Shown: piece by piece, positions 42,906-52,894 of the stretch
Numbering within the stretch: position 1 is the first letter of the stretch
Layout of the letters: the number at the start of each line of letters is the position of its first letter
Assembly: GCF_046480435.1 (NCBI RefSeq)
Contig: NZ_PKGC01000013.1
Strand: one strand, 5' to 3'
DNA from: Limnospira platensis
GTDB lineage: Bacteria; Cyanobacteriota; Cyanobacteriia; Cyanobacteriales; Microcoleaceae
Length of the DNA stretch: 64,000 nt
Made by a program: the position numbers and the translations under genes
Notes under the pieces: model-generated
Told to the model about the DNA's origin: nothing
Databases searched by the model: none
The model's input: the letters and a program-made list of their open reading frames with translations, nothing else

Positions 42906-43343
42906 ATGAAACAACTCGGAACCCATATTGTTGTCGATGCGTGGCAATGCCCCGCTGATATCTTAAACGACCCAGACCGTATCCGTCAAGCCATTCTTGA
43001 TGCGATCGCTGCTGGAAGTGCCACCCTTATAGATATCTGTGTTCACCAGTTTAGTCCTCACGGTGTAACTGCCACAGCTACCCTAGCCGAGTCGCACATT
43101 GCCATTCACACTTGGCCCGAATATGGCTATTTTGCGGCTGATTTATTTTTCTGTGGTTGTGGCGAACCTGACAAAGCAGCAGAAATGCTAAAAACTCGTC
43201 TGGAAGCTAAACAAACAAGGGTTCAAGAATTTTGGCGAGGTATGGGTTATCCGGTTCCAGTCCCTGATACAATCTCTGATCATACTTGGAATAAAGTACC
43301 CGAAATTGCATCTTCTTCCAAGTTGATGTCTACAGTGTCGTAA
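42906..43343 (+). CDS. speD: S-adenosylmethionine decarboxylase proenzyme
   Basis: Supplies decarboxylated SAM for spermidine synthesis. From the ATG at 42906 it has 145 residues; an in-frame GTG at 42891 is possible but too close to its G-run. The self-cleavage site LAES-HIAIHTWPE is present; the Ser becomes the pyruvoyl group. LGTHIVVDAWQCPAD, DICVHQFSPHGVTA and YFAADLFFCG match the small prokaryotic SpeD. Its nearness to the pot genes makes a polyamine neighbourhood. Confidence 0.95.
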   Translation: MKQLGTHIVVDAWQCPADILNDPDRIRQAILDAIAAGSATLIDICVHQFSPHGVTATATLAESHIAIHTWPEYGYFAADLFFCGCGEPDKAAEMLKTRLEAKQTRVQEFWRGMGYPVPVPDTISDHTWNKVPEIASSSKLMSTVS

Positions 43344-43409
43344 ATTCCCGATAGGTTGGGTGATACGAAAGCATCATCCAACCTATTCATAATGTCAACT
43401 ATTTGGCTG

Positions 43410-45851
43410 CTAACTATCTAGGGTGAGTTGGGTGAGGTTTTGGAATAGCCAATAGTCCTGGTAGTCTAACAGTAGAATATCCAAGGCTTCTGGTAAATCT
43501 ATCTCTAAATCGCGATTTTGGATATCAACGATCGCCTGATAAATTAACTCAAAGGTGATGCGTTGGTCTCGGTCAAACAGAAGATAGTGGCTATTGTTCC
43601 CCTGACAGAACTTTTCCAACTCTATCTTACTAGACTTTCCCGATATCAAATCTTCCCGCGCATCTCGACACAGATTAAAATGAATATCAGGACGATAGCT
43701 GACCAATTCGTTTAAGTTTCTCATCCTGTGATAAAAGCGAGTCCCGCTTTGGTGTAGAAAAGCGATCGCAAATTGGTGGGTTGCTGTCTTAATCACCAAA
43801 TGTTCAGGAAGTACCCGTTTCCCCAGTCGCAAAATATCCACATTCAGGGGAGACAAAACCAGCTTTAATGATTCAATAATCATCTTTAACTTCCCGAAAT
43901 CATCACTTTCGGAAATAATTGCTGGTTGACCATAATTCTCTTCTAGGATACCCCTTTGCTGTCGTAGATAATCTTCTAATTGACTGCGCCGAGAAGAATT
44001 AATCGGCGACCTAGCCGCCATACCATTAGGAAAAACCCTGACAATATTTTCCCCGTCGGCTAAATTAAAAGTATCAACTAATTTACTGACAATTATTTTC
44101 AGTTCCGCCACCTCTTCTGTCAATTGATGAATTTGCTTTTCCATCATTCCTATCACCCCAGAATTACCCGATTTATCAGGTCGCTGAGGTAAACAAATAC
44201 CATCAATTTTATAGCGGTAGTAGTCAGCCGCAGCATTGACAACTGAACGAATAGAAGGCGCAGTTAAAATATCAGCAATTTCCTGGGGTTCAAATAATTC
44301 ATCAATAGTGACATCAGCCACCTGTCCTTTCAAATTGAGTAATTGCTTTAGTTGTTCATTAGATGGCTTATTGAGGATAATTTGACATTGAGAAATTCGG
44401 TCAATAATTGAACCATCAAAAACCTGCTGAAATTGTGACCAGCGGTCGGGAAACAGATTTAAGATAATTAAACTATTGGGAACATGGGTAAAGATTTCTT
44501 TAACAGCTTCTCCAAAACTTTGTAACAGTCGTTCATTGTGTTTTTGACCCAGACCTTCTAACTGGTCAAAAATAATAATTAGGGGTTCATCCAAGAGAGA
44601 CAGCTTGCTAAAAACCGCCAACGCCGCCAGAGAAATTTCCTCCCGACTGGTATCTTCTCCCCAGCTTTCCAAACCGACCTTCTCTAACTCCTCTGGTGCG
44701 ACATCATTCATAGCTAACCACTGAGTAATAGTTTGGCGGCGTTTAAAATCGGTATAGCCACAAAACCGAATTATCCCTTTGAGAATTTTCGGCGCATATC
44801 CAGCGGAAGAAAACTGATTAATCCACCAATCATAAGCACGTTTTTCTATATGTTGCCAAGATTCTCTTTTTTGGCGAGTGTCGTCTTTTCCCAGGTCGGT
44901 AAACAGCTTGAGGTTATCGGTTTTTATCAACTCAATTAACCGTTCATCTTTTTGGGTGGCAGGGGTAGCATAAGCGTCAGTATTTTTAATAATTTGGGCA
45001 AAACTATTAGCCAGCAAATATTCAAGCTGTGTATGTGAACTGTGAGGAACTGTTTGAATTAAAGACTCCAGAATGCGGCTATAGGTATGAAATAGAACTG
45101 TGTCAGGATTATTAGGTTGCCGAATAAATAAGAGTCTATTCTTAGTTAATAAATCTTGGGCTAATCTCATCATTAGGTGAGTTTTGCCAGAACCAGGTTC
45201 TCCAATAACTACGGCTCCTTTACTTTGATGGTTGACATCATTTTTAATATCAGATAGAATGTATTTAAGGCGCTCAAATTCATTGTCAAAAATCGCTCTA
45301 AAATCAATATGGCTTTGGAAAGGGGTATCAACCCGGCTAGTGCCAAAGGGGTTGGGTTGATGTTGTAGTCGAGTTTTTAATAATTCGTTAATCATACGTC
45401 GATAAAGTTGATAAGTAAATAAGGCATCATGTTTGGCGCGATGGAGGGAATCGCGGTTATTGGTATGGTCATCTGGGCTTAAATTGAGTTGTTGGCTAAT
45501 AGTGTCTAAGCTATTACTTCCTAATTGTGGAAGATAGCGTTGAGCCAATTCAAAACTGCATTGAAAACTGAGGCGAGGTGGTTGGATACCTACGGCGCGA
45601 AATGTATTCCTAAGCACTTCGATATCATGGCGTGCATAGTGACAGATAATGGTTTGAGAACCGGCTATAGCTAAAAATTCATTAACTATGGTTTTCAGGG
45701 GTTTACTTTGGTCGATAAGTTGGGGATTTTGACAATGTTTTTGGTCAAAGGCTTCATAAATTAAGTTTCCTTGATGATCAACGATCGCCATGGCTTTCAG
45801 AATCGGTTGTCCTTCTGTATCAATGACAATAAAGTTAGTCTGGGGTTTCAT
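43410..45851 (-). CDS. DEDDh 3'-5' exonuclease fused to a P-loop ATPase
   Basis: About 813 residues from the ATG at 45851 (MKPQTNFIVID); an upstream in-frame start at 45929 lacks exonuclease-like sequence. Residues 6-155 are a DnaQ/RNase T-like nuclease: Asp11-x-Glu13, Asp76 (YARHDIEVL), His137 and Asp142 (HRAKHDA), a full DEDDh set. Residues about 190-560 are a STAND/Orc-like ATPase with Walker A GEPGSGKTHL (217-226) and Walker B-like LIIIFDQLEGLG. Then come a coiled coil (EKQIHQLTEEVAELK) and an unrecognised C-terminal domain of about 170 residues. Cytosolic nucleic-acid processing or defence is inferred. It is convergent with speD and stands alone. Confidence 0.8.
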   Translation of the reverse strand: MKPQTNFIVIDTEGQPILKAMAIVDHQGNLIYEAFDQKHCQNPQLIDQSKPLKTIVNEFLAIAGSQTIICHYARHDIEVLRNTFRAVGIQPPRLSFQCSFELAQRYLPQLGSNSLDTISQQLNLSPDDHTNNRDSLHRAKHDALFTYQLYRRMINELLKTRLQHQPNPFGTSRVDTPFQSHIDFRAIFDNEFERLKYILSDIKNDVNHQSKGAVVIGEPGSGKTHLMMRLAQDLLTKNRLLFIRQPNNPDTVLFHTYSRILESLIQTVPHSSHTQLEYLLANSFAQIIKNTDAYATPATQKDERLIELIKTDNLKLFTDLGKDDTRQKRESWQHIEKRAYDWWINQFSSAGYAPKILKGIIRFCGYTDFKRRQTITQWLAMNDVAPEELEKVGLESWGEDTSREEISLAALAVFSKLSLLDEPLIIIFDQLEGLGQKHNERLLQSFGEAVKEIFTHVPNSLIILNLFPDRWSQFQQVFDGSIIDRISQCQIILNKPSNEQLKQLLNLKGQVADVTIDELFEPQEIADILTAPSIRSVVNAAADYYRYKIDGICLPQRPDKSGNSGVIGMMEKQIHQLTEEVAELKIIVSKLVDTFNLADGENIVRVFPNGMAARSPINSSRRSQLEDYLRQQRGILEENYGQPAIISESDDFGKLKMIIESLKLVLSPLNVDILRLGKRVLPEHLVIKTATHQFAIAFLHQSGTRFYHRMRNLNELVSYRPDIHFNLCRDAREDLISGKSSKIELEKFCQGNNSHYLLFDRDQRITFELIYQAIVDIQNRDLEIDLPEALDILLLDYQDYWLFQNLTQLTLDS

Positions 45852-46226
45852 GGTTGGGGAGACCAATAAGTTAAGTATGTATACTGATGGGTGAGTTAAT
45901 AACCTGATTTTCCCACAAATCTTGCTCACCAGTAAATTCTGGCGCTATGGGTCAGTAACCGATAATCGGGTGAACTCTCGCAAATGGCGAAAGCATTTTG
46001 TGGAAATTCCCAATCAAGATTTACCAGGAAAAACCTGTGTAGCGTGAATCCAGACAGCCGCATCAGGTGGTAACTGTGTTAAGATTTGGTGAGTTGCTGC
46101 CAGCTGATCGCACTGAAAAAGTGTAAACTTGGGGAGTGGCGTTAGGACTGTAACCACATAGCGCGATCGCATCTCTGGCTTTCCGGTTAACGATTCTGTC
46201 CGTCCTCACATTTAACCTGTGTCATA
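45852..46226. other. Divergent intergenic region before the SagB-type gene
   Basis: 375 bases without a gene. It holds a HIP1-like GCGATCGC near 46163. I see no clear promoter, repeat or RNA gene. Confidence 0.3.
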
Positions 46227-47768
46227 ATGTCAGAACCACTGAAATCCATCGCCCAATACTACCATGAGCGAACCAAATACGATCCCGACACCTTAGCCTC
46301 TAAGGGTCAGCAGTTAGACTGGAGTCAACAACCAGAACCCTTCAAAGAATACAAGATTGGCACGGTATTTGACCTGAAACCCTATCTCAAAGAAATATCC
46401 GATTCTCCAATCCCCACAGCCAATACAGACCCATGGCAGCGATTATCTAGTCTACTACTGCATACCTATGGCTTAACTGCTAAACTAGCCACAAATAGCG
46501 GATTTCACTATTTGCGATCGTCACCCTCAGCCGGGGGACTGTATCCAGCAGAAGTCTATCTAGTTTCTAGGGGAACCCCAGAATTACCACCGGGACTTTA
46601 TAACTATCAAGCCTTAAATCACTCCCTAGTGCAATTTTGGGATAGCCAAATTTGGCCAGAGTTGAAACAAGCCTGTTTTTGGCATCCATCCCTAGAAAAT
46701 ACCAAACTGGCGATGGTGGTTACTGCTGTATTTTACCGTTCAGCTTGGCGATACCAAGACCGCGCCTATCGGCGTATATTTCTCGATACGGGCCACCTAT
46801 TGGGTAATTTGGAACTAGCAGGAGCCCTAAATTCCTATCGTCCCCACATGATTGGCGGATTTGCTGATGAAATCCTTAATGACTTACTATACCTAGATTC
46901 GGAAACAGAAGCGGCGATCGCTGTGCTGGCTTTGGCTGACTTACTGGAAATTGACCAGAACCTTCCCGAATTCCGAACGGCTTTACCCTCGGCTACCCAA
47001 ACTGACTACCCGGAAATTCCCGACGGGGAACTACTCCATTATCTCCACCGCGCCAGCCAAATTAAATCGGATACCTCCGGTTCCCAAGGTTGGAAAAAAT
47101 TAGCACCAGAAGAAGAAGAACCGGAAGATAAATATAATTTCCCCTTCTGTACTAAAGTCTCGGCTGTCACCCCTTCTATTGATTGGGGAAAAGACCTCAA
47201 GGGGTTAAATACGGCAATTTTGCGCCGACGCTCAACCCGTCGCTATAGTGGAGGGAATCTCAACCTGGAAGAATTACTGGCTCTACTGGATTTTACCTAT
47301 CAACACCAGCACTACAGCTATCAGGGTTTAGATGCTGCACCGGACTTTTTTGATTTGAGTCTGATTGAATCTTTTATCGCTGTCTCTGGGGTGAATGGAC
47401 TAGAGGAGGGGTGTTATTATTATGCCCCGAAAGCACAGGAACTTAGGCAAATCCGCTTTAAAAATTTTCGCCGAGAGTTGCATTATCTATGTTTGGGACA
47501 AGATTTGGGACGAGATGCGGCGGCGCTGCTTTTTCATACGGCTGACTTAAACAAGGCGATCGCCAAATATGGCGATCGGGCTTATCGTTATTTACATAGT
47601 GATGCTGGTCATCTCGGCCAAAGATTGAACCTCGCCGCCACCCACCTACGTTTAGGTGCTAGTGGTATCGGCGGATTTTTTGATAACCTAGTTAATGAGG
47701 TGTTGGGTATCCCCACGGATGAAGCGGTTATTTATATTACTACCCTAGGAAGATTGCGCGGCAACTAA
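46227..47768 (+). CDS. SagB-type (nitroreductase-fold) dehydrogenase with two domains
   Basis: 513 residues. Two tandem nitroreductase/SagB-type halves: the first with YHERTKYDPDTL, LRSSPSAGGLYPAEVYLV and AYRRIFLDTGHLLGNLELA, the second with LRRRSTRRYSGGNL, SGVNGLEEGCYYY and AYRYLHSDAGHLGQRLNLAA. Each half carries the Ser-Ala-Gly-like or arginine-rich FMN-binding motifs in part. SagB proteins oxidise azolines to azoles in peptide natural products, but stand-alone cyanobacterial copies without a cyclodehydratase are common and of unknown substrate. No precursor or YcaO gene is nearby. Confidence 0.85.
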   Translation: MSEPLKSIAQYYHERTKYDPDTLASKGQQLDWSQQPEPFKEYKIGTVFDLKPYLKEISDSPIPTANTDPWQRLSSLLLHTYGLTAKLATNSGFHYLRSSPSAGGLYPAEVYLVSRGTPELPPGLYNYQALNHSLVQFWDSQIWPELKQACFWHPSLENTKLAMVVTAVFYRSAWRYQDRAYRRIFLDTGHLLGNLELAGALNSYRPHMIGGFADEILNDLLYLDSETEAAIAVLALADLLEIDQNLPEFRTALPSATQTDYPEIPDGELLHYLHRASQIKSDTSGSQGWKKLAPEEEEPEDKYNFPFCTKVSAVTPSIDWGKDLKGLNTAILRRRSTRRYSGGNLNLEELLALLDFTYQHQHYSYQGLDAAPDFFDLSLIESFIAVSGVNGLEEGCYYYAPKAQELRQIRFKNFRRELHYLCLGQDLGRDAAALLFHTADLNKAIAKYGDRAYRYLHSDAGHLGQRLNLAATHLRLGASGIGGFFDNLVNEVLGIPTDEAVIYITTLGRLRGN

Positions 47769-48307
47769 ATCCGATAAAGTAGCCAAATTGATGCTACACT
47801 GCCAACATAATGGGTTGCTAGTACATTTAAATTGGCAATCATTACAAATACATCTAGGGCTCTAACCGCCTCACTGGCTTCGGTTAGGGTTGTTCCTGGT
47901 GGCTGGGAAATGGTTTTGGCAATTAACACTGAGGCGGTTATACCTGACCCCATTAATGCAATCAGGATACCAACCATTCCTAATAATAAGCCGACTCGCA
48001 AGAGTCTCACTGTGTCGGATTTTTTGGGTTTGACGGTATTGGGGGATAATAACTGTTTGCCTATGTTAGCATAGCGAAATGATACAACAATGCTAAATGC
48101 TCCGATAATTAGTCCGGTAACAGCAAAGGTTACACTGACACCTAGGGCGGGGTTAGTATCATCAGAAATATTTCTACCTGTGGTGGTGAAAACTAATGAT
48201 AAAATGGCGACAAAGGCAAAAACTACTTGCATGGTCAAACCACACAACCCCGTATTCTGGAGGGTTTTTCCCTTTCGTTGTGACTCGTTGCCAACCGATA
48301 CACTCAT
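47765..48307 (-). CDS. DUF3611 family membrane protein
   Basis: 180 residues with four hydrophobic segments. The layout and the segments FSIVVSFRYANIGKQL, KKSDTVRLLRVGLLLGMVGILIALMGSGITASVLIAK and LDVFVMIANLNVLATHYVGSVASIWLLYRI match the DUF3611 family of cyanobacteria and plastids. Function is unknown. Its stop overlaps the stop region of the SagB-type gene by 4 bp (convergent). Confidence 0.8.
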   Translation of the reverse strand: MSVSVGNESQRKGKTLQNTGLCGLTMQVVFAFVAILSLVFTTTGRNISDDTNPALGVSVTFAVTGLIIGAFSIVVSFRYANIGKQLLSPNTVKPKKSDTVRLLRVGLLLGMVGILIALMGSGITASVLIAKTISQPPGTTLTEASEAVRALDVFVMIANLNVLATHYVGSVASIWLLYRI

Positions 48308-48349
48308 ACTATGGTTTGATAAATTGACAGTTGATGATTTTTATTGTAA

Positions 48350-50095
48350 TCAAGCCAGCATTTGTTCGAGTTGATGCTGTTGCCAAAGTCTCCGATATAG
48401 TCCCTCTTCCTGTAGTAACTGGTCATGGTTTCCGGTCTGTACTATTGTGCCTTTGTCCATCACCAAAATGCGATCGGCTTTGGCTGTAGCTGACATTTGG
48501 TGAGAAATAAATAACACGGTTTGACGCACCGTCCCGCTAGTCAGATTATAGAGAATGTCGGTGGCTGTCTGATTGTCTACACTAGAGAGGGCATCATCTA
48601 AAATCAATATAGGAGCATCGCAAAGCAAGGCACGAGCTAGGGCAGTTCGTTGTCGCTGCCCACCGGATAAGGTGATACCCCTTTCCCCGACTATTGTATC
48701 ATAACCTTTGGGAAAATTGGCAATTTCATCGTGAATTTGAGCAATTTTAGCAACGGCTTCAATTTGCGATCGCAATGCTGAGGGATTACCATAGCAAATA
48801 TTATTAGCAATAGTGGTACTAAATAGAAAACTCTCCTGGGGAACATAAGCAATTACCTTTCTCAGTTGCGCCAGAGACAGTTGAGTGATATCCTGACCAT
48901 CAATAAAAAAGCTATCTATATCAATATCCAACAGCCGAGGAATTACATTAGCTAGGGTAGTTTTTCCAGACCCAATAGGACCGACTACCGCGACAGTTTC
49001 CCCTGGTAGGATGGTAAAATTGACATGATTGAGAGCGGGAGTTTTGGCGGCGGGGTAAGTATAGGTTAAATCTCTCGCACTCAACCACCCTTTAACTGGA
49101 GTCATGAGGGGTATAGGGTGAGGTGAATCTTGAATTTTAGGTTTAATACTGAGGATAGACTCAACCCGGTCAACACTGACTTCTCCCCGCTGATAAGCGG
49201 TAATAGTAAAGCCTAATAAAGCGGTGGGAAATACCAGCCTTTCGACATATAATACTAAGGCAACAAAATCCCCGATACTTAAATCACCTTGAGCGATCGC
49301 CTCATTCCCGAAAGCCAGCAAAATCAAGAGACTTAAACTGGCTAAACCTCCCAATATTGGAAACAAAAAATTTCGAGTTCTAGCTAACTTTAAATTAGCC
49401 GATAATAACCCCTGATTATGTTCTCGAAAAGCCTGCCTTTCGGCTTCTTCCTGAGCATAAATTTTAATCAAAGATATGCCACTCATATCCTCCTGAATTA
49501 AATCACTCAAATCCGAGAGTTTTTCCTGCACCTCCATTTGTTGATCTCGAAGTTTACCACTAAAAATCTGCACCAATACTAACATCAACGGATAAACCGA
49601 AATCGATAATAGAGTCAACTTAATATTAATAGCCAGCATGACTGGCAAAGTCAAACCATAAGCAAATATGGTATTAATTAAACTAAGGACAGCAAACCCC
49701 ACCAACCTCCGAATATTATCAACATCAGAGGTTGCTCTATTAATTAAATCCCCGATTCTACTATTAGAAAAATAGGAAGATTCCAGGATAATTAGATGAT
49801 TAAAAATCTTCTGTTTTAGGTCAAATTCGACCTGTCGCCCCACCCCAAAAATTAAAATTCGGGATGTCATGCGAATCACCCACATAATGGATGCTAGAGC
49901 AACAATCAATAAAACCTGCGATCCTACTTCCTGAAACTCTACCGCCTCTTGTAGGTCATCTACACCATTACGAATGAGTAAAGGTATATAAACCCCCACC
50001 ACATTCACCACCAACAGAGACACCATACCCAAGGCGGATATTTTCCAGTGGGGACGCAGATATCTTCCCAGGGTTTGCAGTCTTGAATAACTCAT
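48350..50095 (-). CDS. ABC exporter, fused membrane and ATPase domains
   Basis: 581 residues. An N-terminal six-helix ABC transporter type 1 domain (with YFSNSRIGDLINRATSDVDNIRRL) is fused to an ATPase: Walker A VGPIGSGKTTLANVI, Q-loop YVPQESFLF, signature LSGGQRQRTALARALL and H-loop FISHQMS. Walker B reads PILILDDALSSVD, so the catalytic Glu is Asp, as in the degenerate subunits of heterodimeric exporters such as MdlA/YheI. No partner gene is adjacent. The cargo (lipid, drug or peptide) is unknown. Confidence 0.9.
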   Translation of the reverse strand: MSYSRLQTLGRYLRPHWKISALGMVSLLVVNVVGVYIPLLIRNGVDDLQEAVEFQEVGSQVLLIVALASIMWVIRMTSRILIFGVGRQVEFDLKQKIFNHLIILESSYFSNSRIGDLINRATSDVDNIRRLVGFAVLSLINTIFAYGLTLPVMLAINIKLTLLSISVYPLMLVLVQIFSGKLRDQQMEVQEKLSDLSDLIQEDMSGISLIKIYAQEEAERQAFREHNQGLLSANLKLARTRNFLFPILGGLASLSLLILLAFGNEAIAQGDLSIGDFVALVLYVERLVFPTALLGFTITAYQRGEVSVDRVESILSIKPKIQDSPHPIPLMTPVKGWLSARDLTYTYPAAKTPALNHVNFTILPGETVAVVGPIGSGKTTLANVIPRLLDIDIDSFFIDGQDITQLSLAQLRKVIAYVPQESFLFSTTIANNICYGNPSALRSQIEAVAKIAQIHDEIANFPKGYDTIVGERGITLSGGQRQRTALARALLCDAPILILDDALSSVDNQTATDILYNLTSGTVRQTVLFISHQMSATAKADRILVMDKGTIVQTGNHDQLLQEEGLYRRLWQQHQLEQMLA

Positions 50096-50130
50096 AATTC
50101 AGAAAGTAAAAATTTGCCAATTGAGATAAA

Positions 50131-51303
50131 CTATGAACGCATTGGAAAGGGTTTATAATCTGTCGGAGTAGGCTGATTAACCTCAGACAAACGGGAAGTT
50201 ATAAACCGATTTAACCAATTTTCCAGATAAGTGCGGTTAGCTTTTTTCTGTTCCGGGTCATCAGTGTTGAGGGGATAGGGTGCTAGTCCTTGAATGGCGG
50301 CTGTAGTTACACAAAACATAGACTTTTGAAAACTTTGGCATATTTGCACGCGCAAATCATCCTCTCCTCGGCAACTATTATTATAAATATTGTGGAGATA
50401 ATCAGGTAAAAAATGGCGCATATCCTGCATTAATTGAGTGGGTGGAATACCGGACCCACCAATGGGTAAGGGGTCAGCGTATAAAGCGCCGTATGTAAAT
50501 TCTTTTTGTTGGTTGGGGATTTGATGAACTTGAGCGTTATAGGATACAGTACCGGGGAAGGGTGTACCACGGAAAAAAATGGCTTCTACATAGGGAACTG
50601 CTGTATCCATTAAAAATGTGAGTCCGGCAGATTTAGGGATGATATCTAATGTTTTATCTCCCAATTTTACCCCATAAGTAATCGGTTGATTGGCGGCGGC
50701 AACTAATCCATTTAAGATATGCTGGACTACTGCGGGAATGGATTTAATTTTCCCTTGGTCATAGAGGTCAGAAAGGGAGATAAAAATATCACTCATGACT
50801 CGCCAAAATTGCCCTAAGGCGCTATAATAGGCTGACTGTCGCACTTGTTCGGGCAGAAATTCGGGAAACATTCGATGTAGTCCCAGGATTAAACTATTGC
50901 CTTTAAATTTCGCTTGAATAGCGGCTTCTGCTAAGTTTTGGAATTGGGATGAATCTAGGTAAGAATCTAACCCGCCTCCCCCATGCCATAACATCCCTCT
51001 CATGCAATATTCGGCATATTCATAATTAATGCGATCGTGCCACCAATACTTGAGCAATTTGCGGATATTTAGCTGACCATTGAAGTATTTAAAAAATGGA
51101 AAAAATACTAAAAATTGATGGTCAGCAACATAAATAAGGTTGTCAGAGTAGGCATCTAAAACAATGCCATAACTTTTGAGGATGCCAACTACTTCAAGGA
51201 GGTTTTGGGGAGAGTCTGGCAATAAGGCATCACCAGCTTCTAAGCGTTCAATATATTTTAACAATGGATGGATTTGATTATTGGTCATAGTAGCTAAATT
51301 CAC
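50131..51303 (-). CDS. cupB: CO2 hydration protein of the NDH-1 CO2-uptake complex (CupB/ChpX type)
   Basis: 390 residues of the CO2-hydration family found only in cyanobacteria. Its segments LLKYWWHDRINYEYAEYCMRGMLWHGGGGLD and FPEFLPEQVRQSAYYSALGQFWRVMSDIF are characteristic. Cup proteins dock on NDH-1 and convert CO2 to bicarbonate at the thylakoid membrane. The gene follows ndhD and ndhF on the same strand and no cupS is present. This, its length and the neighbouring ccm operon favour the constitutive NDH-1MS' (F4-D4-CupB) set over the inducible F3-D3-CupA set. That subtype call is an inference. Confidence 0.8.
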   Translation of the reverse strand: MNLATMTNNQIHPLLKYIERLEAGDALLPDSPQNLLEVVGILKSYGIVLDAYSDNLIYVADHQFLVFFPFFKYFNGQLNIRKLLKYWWHDRINYEYAEYCMRGMLWHGGGGLDSYLDSSQFQNLAEAAIQAKFKGNSLILGLHRMFPEFLPEQVRQSAYYSALGQFWRVMSDIFISLSDLYDQGKIKSIPAVVQHILNGLVAAANQPITYGVKLGDKTLDIIPKSAGLTFLMDTAVPYVEAIFFRGTPFPGTVSYNAQVHQIPNQQKEFTYGALYADPLPIGGSGIPPTQLMQDMRHFLPDYLHNIYNNSCRGEDDLRVQICQSFQKSMFCVTTAAIQGLAPYPLNTDDPEQKKANRTYLENWLNRFITSRLSEVNQPTPTDYKPFPMRS

Positions 51304-51343
51304 AAGTTTTTATGGTGGTAAATTATGATTAATTTTTAGGCGG

Positions 51344-52861
51344 TTAATTAAGGTCGATCGCCTTGACATTTGATTCAATTTGAGCTATAATAGGCGGGCG
51401 AGACATCAGGGCTGATGTGGTGCTTTCAGTCCAGTTAACTAGGATTTTCGGTTGTATTCCTAGGAAGGTGATAATCACAGCCAAGGCTATAGCTGGAATG
51501 CGATCGCGCCATTGTACCCTTGGTAAATTAATGACGGACTCGGATAAGCGACCAAAAAAGGCACGGTTGATCATAATCAGAAAGTAAACAGAAGTTAAAC
51601 CAGTCCCGACCATGCACAGAAGAGTCTGCACCGGGAACACTTCTATACTGCCTCTAAAGACAATAAATTCTGACACAAATCCGACTAAACCAGGAATGCC
51701 AGCACTAGCCATTACTGCCAAAATCATTATACTACCAATTAAAGGTAAACCGCGTTCAGGGTTTAATAAGCCGCGAATCACGTCAATATCTCGACTGCCT
51801 GATTTTTTATAAACTACTCCCACTGTTAAAAATAGGAGGGCAGAAATTAAGCCATGACTGACCATTTGCATGACTGAACCGAGTAAACTGAGGGGGGAAG
51901 CGGCGGCAAAAGCGAGGATAATATAACCCATGTGGGCGATGGAACTATAGGCGACCATCTTCTTGATGTCTTTTTGTGAAATGGCACAGGAAGCGCCATA
52001 TAAAACACTAACTACTGCCCAACTGGCGACATAAGGGGCGATCGCATTCCAAGCCTCTGGAAATAAACCGACCCCAAACCTTAGTAAACCATAGGTTCCC
52101 AACTTTAATAATACCCCCGCTAATAAAACCGATACAGGGGTTGAGGCTTCCACATGAGCATCGGGTAGCCAAGTATGAAAGGGAACGACGGGGATTTTAA
52201 TACCAAATCCGATTACGAGTCCCCCCAGTAGAATTAGTTGCGTAGTTAGGGGTAATGCGGACACTCCCAAGGCGGAAGTTCTGAGGGTATCTAAATCAAA
52301 ATCTGGTGCTTTGGTTAACCAGACTATGCCTAAAAAGGCGGCTAAAATTAACAGACCGGAAACTGCTGTATAAAGGAGAAACTTGGTGGCTGCATAGCCT
52401 CGGTTTTTGCCTCCCCAAATGGCGATGAGTAGATACAGGGGAATTAGCTCGACTTCGTAAAAGAGTATAAACAGCAGGAGGTTGGAGGATAAAAAGGTGC
52501 CAGCGACTCCGGCAAAGATAATCAACAGCAGGGGATAATATAGGCGGGGTCGAGAAATGTCTAAGTCAGAAGACCAAATAGCGATCGCCACTAATAAGGC
52601 ATTGATAATGACCAAGGGTAAGGATAAACCATCTACCCCCAGATAGTAATTTAAGCCGAGGGGTTGAATCCAGGTAATATGTTCTACCATCTGTAGATCG
52701 GCTACAGTCGGATCAAATAACCTTGCCAAAGTTAGAGACCACACCAATAACCCCCCGGCGGTTAATAGGGAGATTTGACGGGATAATTGGGGGCTTAGGT
52801 TTGGCCAGATTACAATCAGGAGGGCAGCTAACAGCGGAATCCAAATTAAAACACTTAGCAT
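51344..52861 (-). CDS. ndhD: NAD(P)H-quinone oxidoreductase subunit 4, NdhD (probably NdhD4)
   Basis: 505 residues, with about fourteen hydrophobic helices. It has the antiporter-like core: LLFILFYEVELIPLYLLIAIWGG with the key Glu, PVVPFHTWLPDAHVEASTPVSVLLAGVLLKLGTYG, and YSSIAHMGYI. It belongs to the variant NDH-1 complexes that energise CO2 hydration. It starts 33 nt after ndhF ends and precedes cupB by 40 nt, so the three are probably one operon. Confidence 0.9.
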   Translation of the reverse strand: MLSVLIWIPLLAALLIVIWPNLSPQLSRQISLLTAGGLLVWSLTLARLFDPTVADLQMVEHITWIQPLGLNYYLGVDGLSLPLVIINALLVAIAIWSSDLDISRPRLYYPLLLIIFAGVAGTFLSSNLLLFILFYEVELIPLYLLIAIWGGKNRGYAATKFLLYTAVSGLLILAAFLGIVWLTKAPDFDLDTLRTSALGVSALPLTTQLILLGGLVIGFGIKIPVVPFHTWLPDAHVEASTPVSVLLAGVLLKLGTYGLLRFGVGLFPEAWNAIAPYVASWAVVSVLYGASCAISQKDIKKMVAYSSIAHMGYIILAFAAASPLSLLGSVMQMVSHGLISALLFLTVGVVYKKSGSRDIDVIRGLLNPERGLPLIGSIMILAVMASAGIPGLVGFVSEFIVFRGSIEVFPVQTLLCMVGTGLTSVYFLIMINRAFFGRLSESVINLPRVQWRDRIPAIALAVIITFLGIQPKILVNWTESTTSALMSRPPIIAQIESNVKAIDLN

Positions 52862-52894
52862 CGATTTTTACGGTTAATGTGGTCGGGAAGGGGT

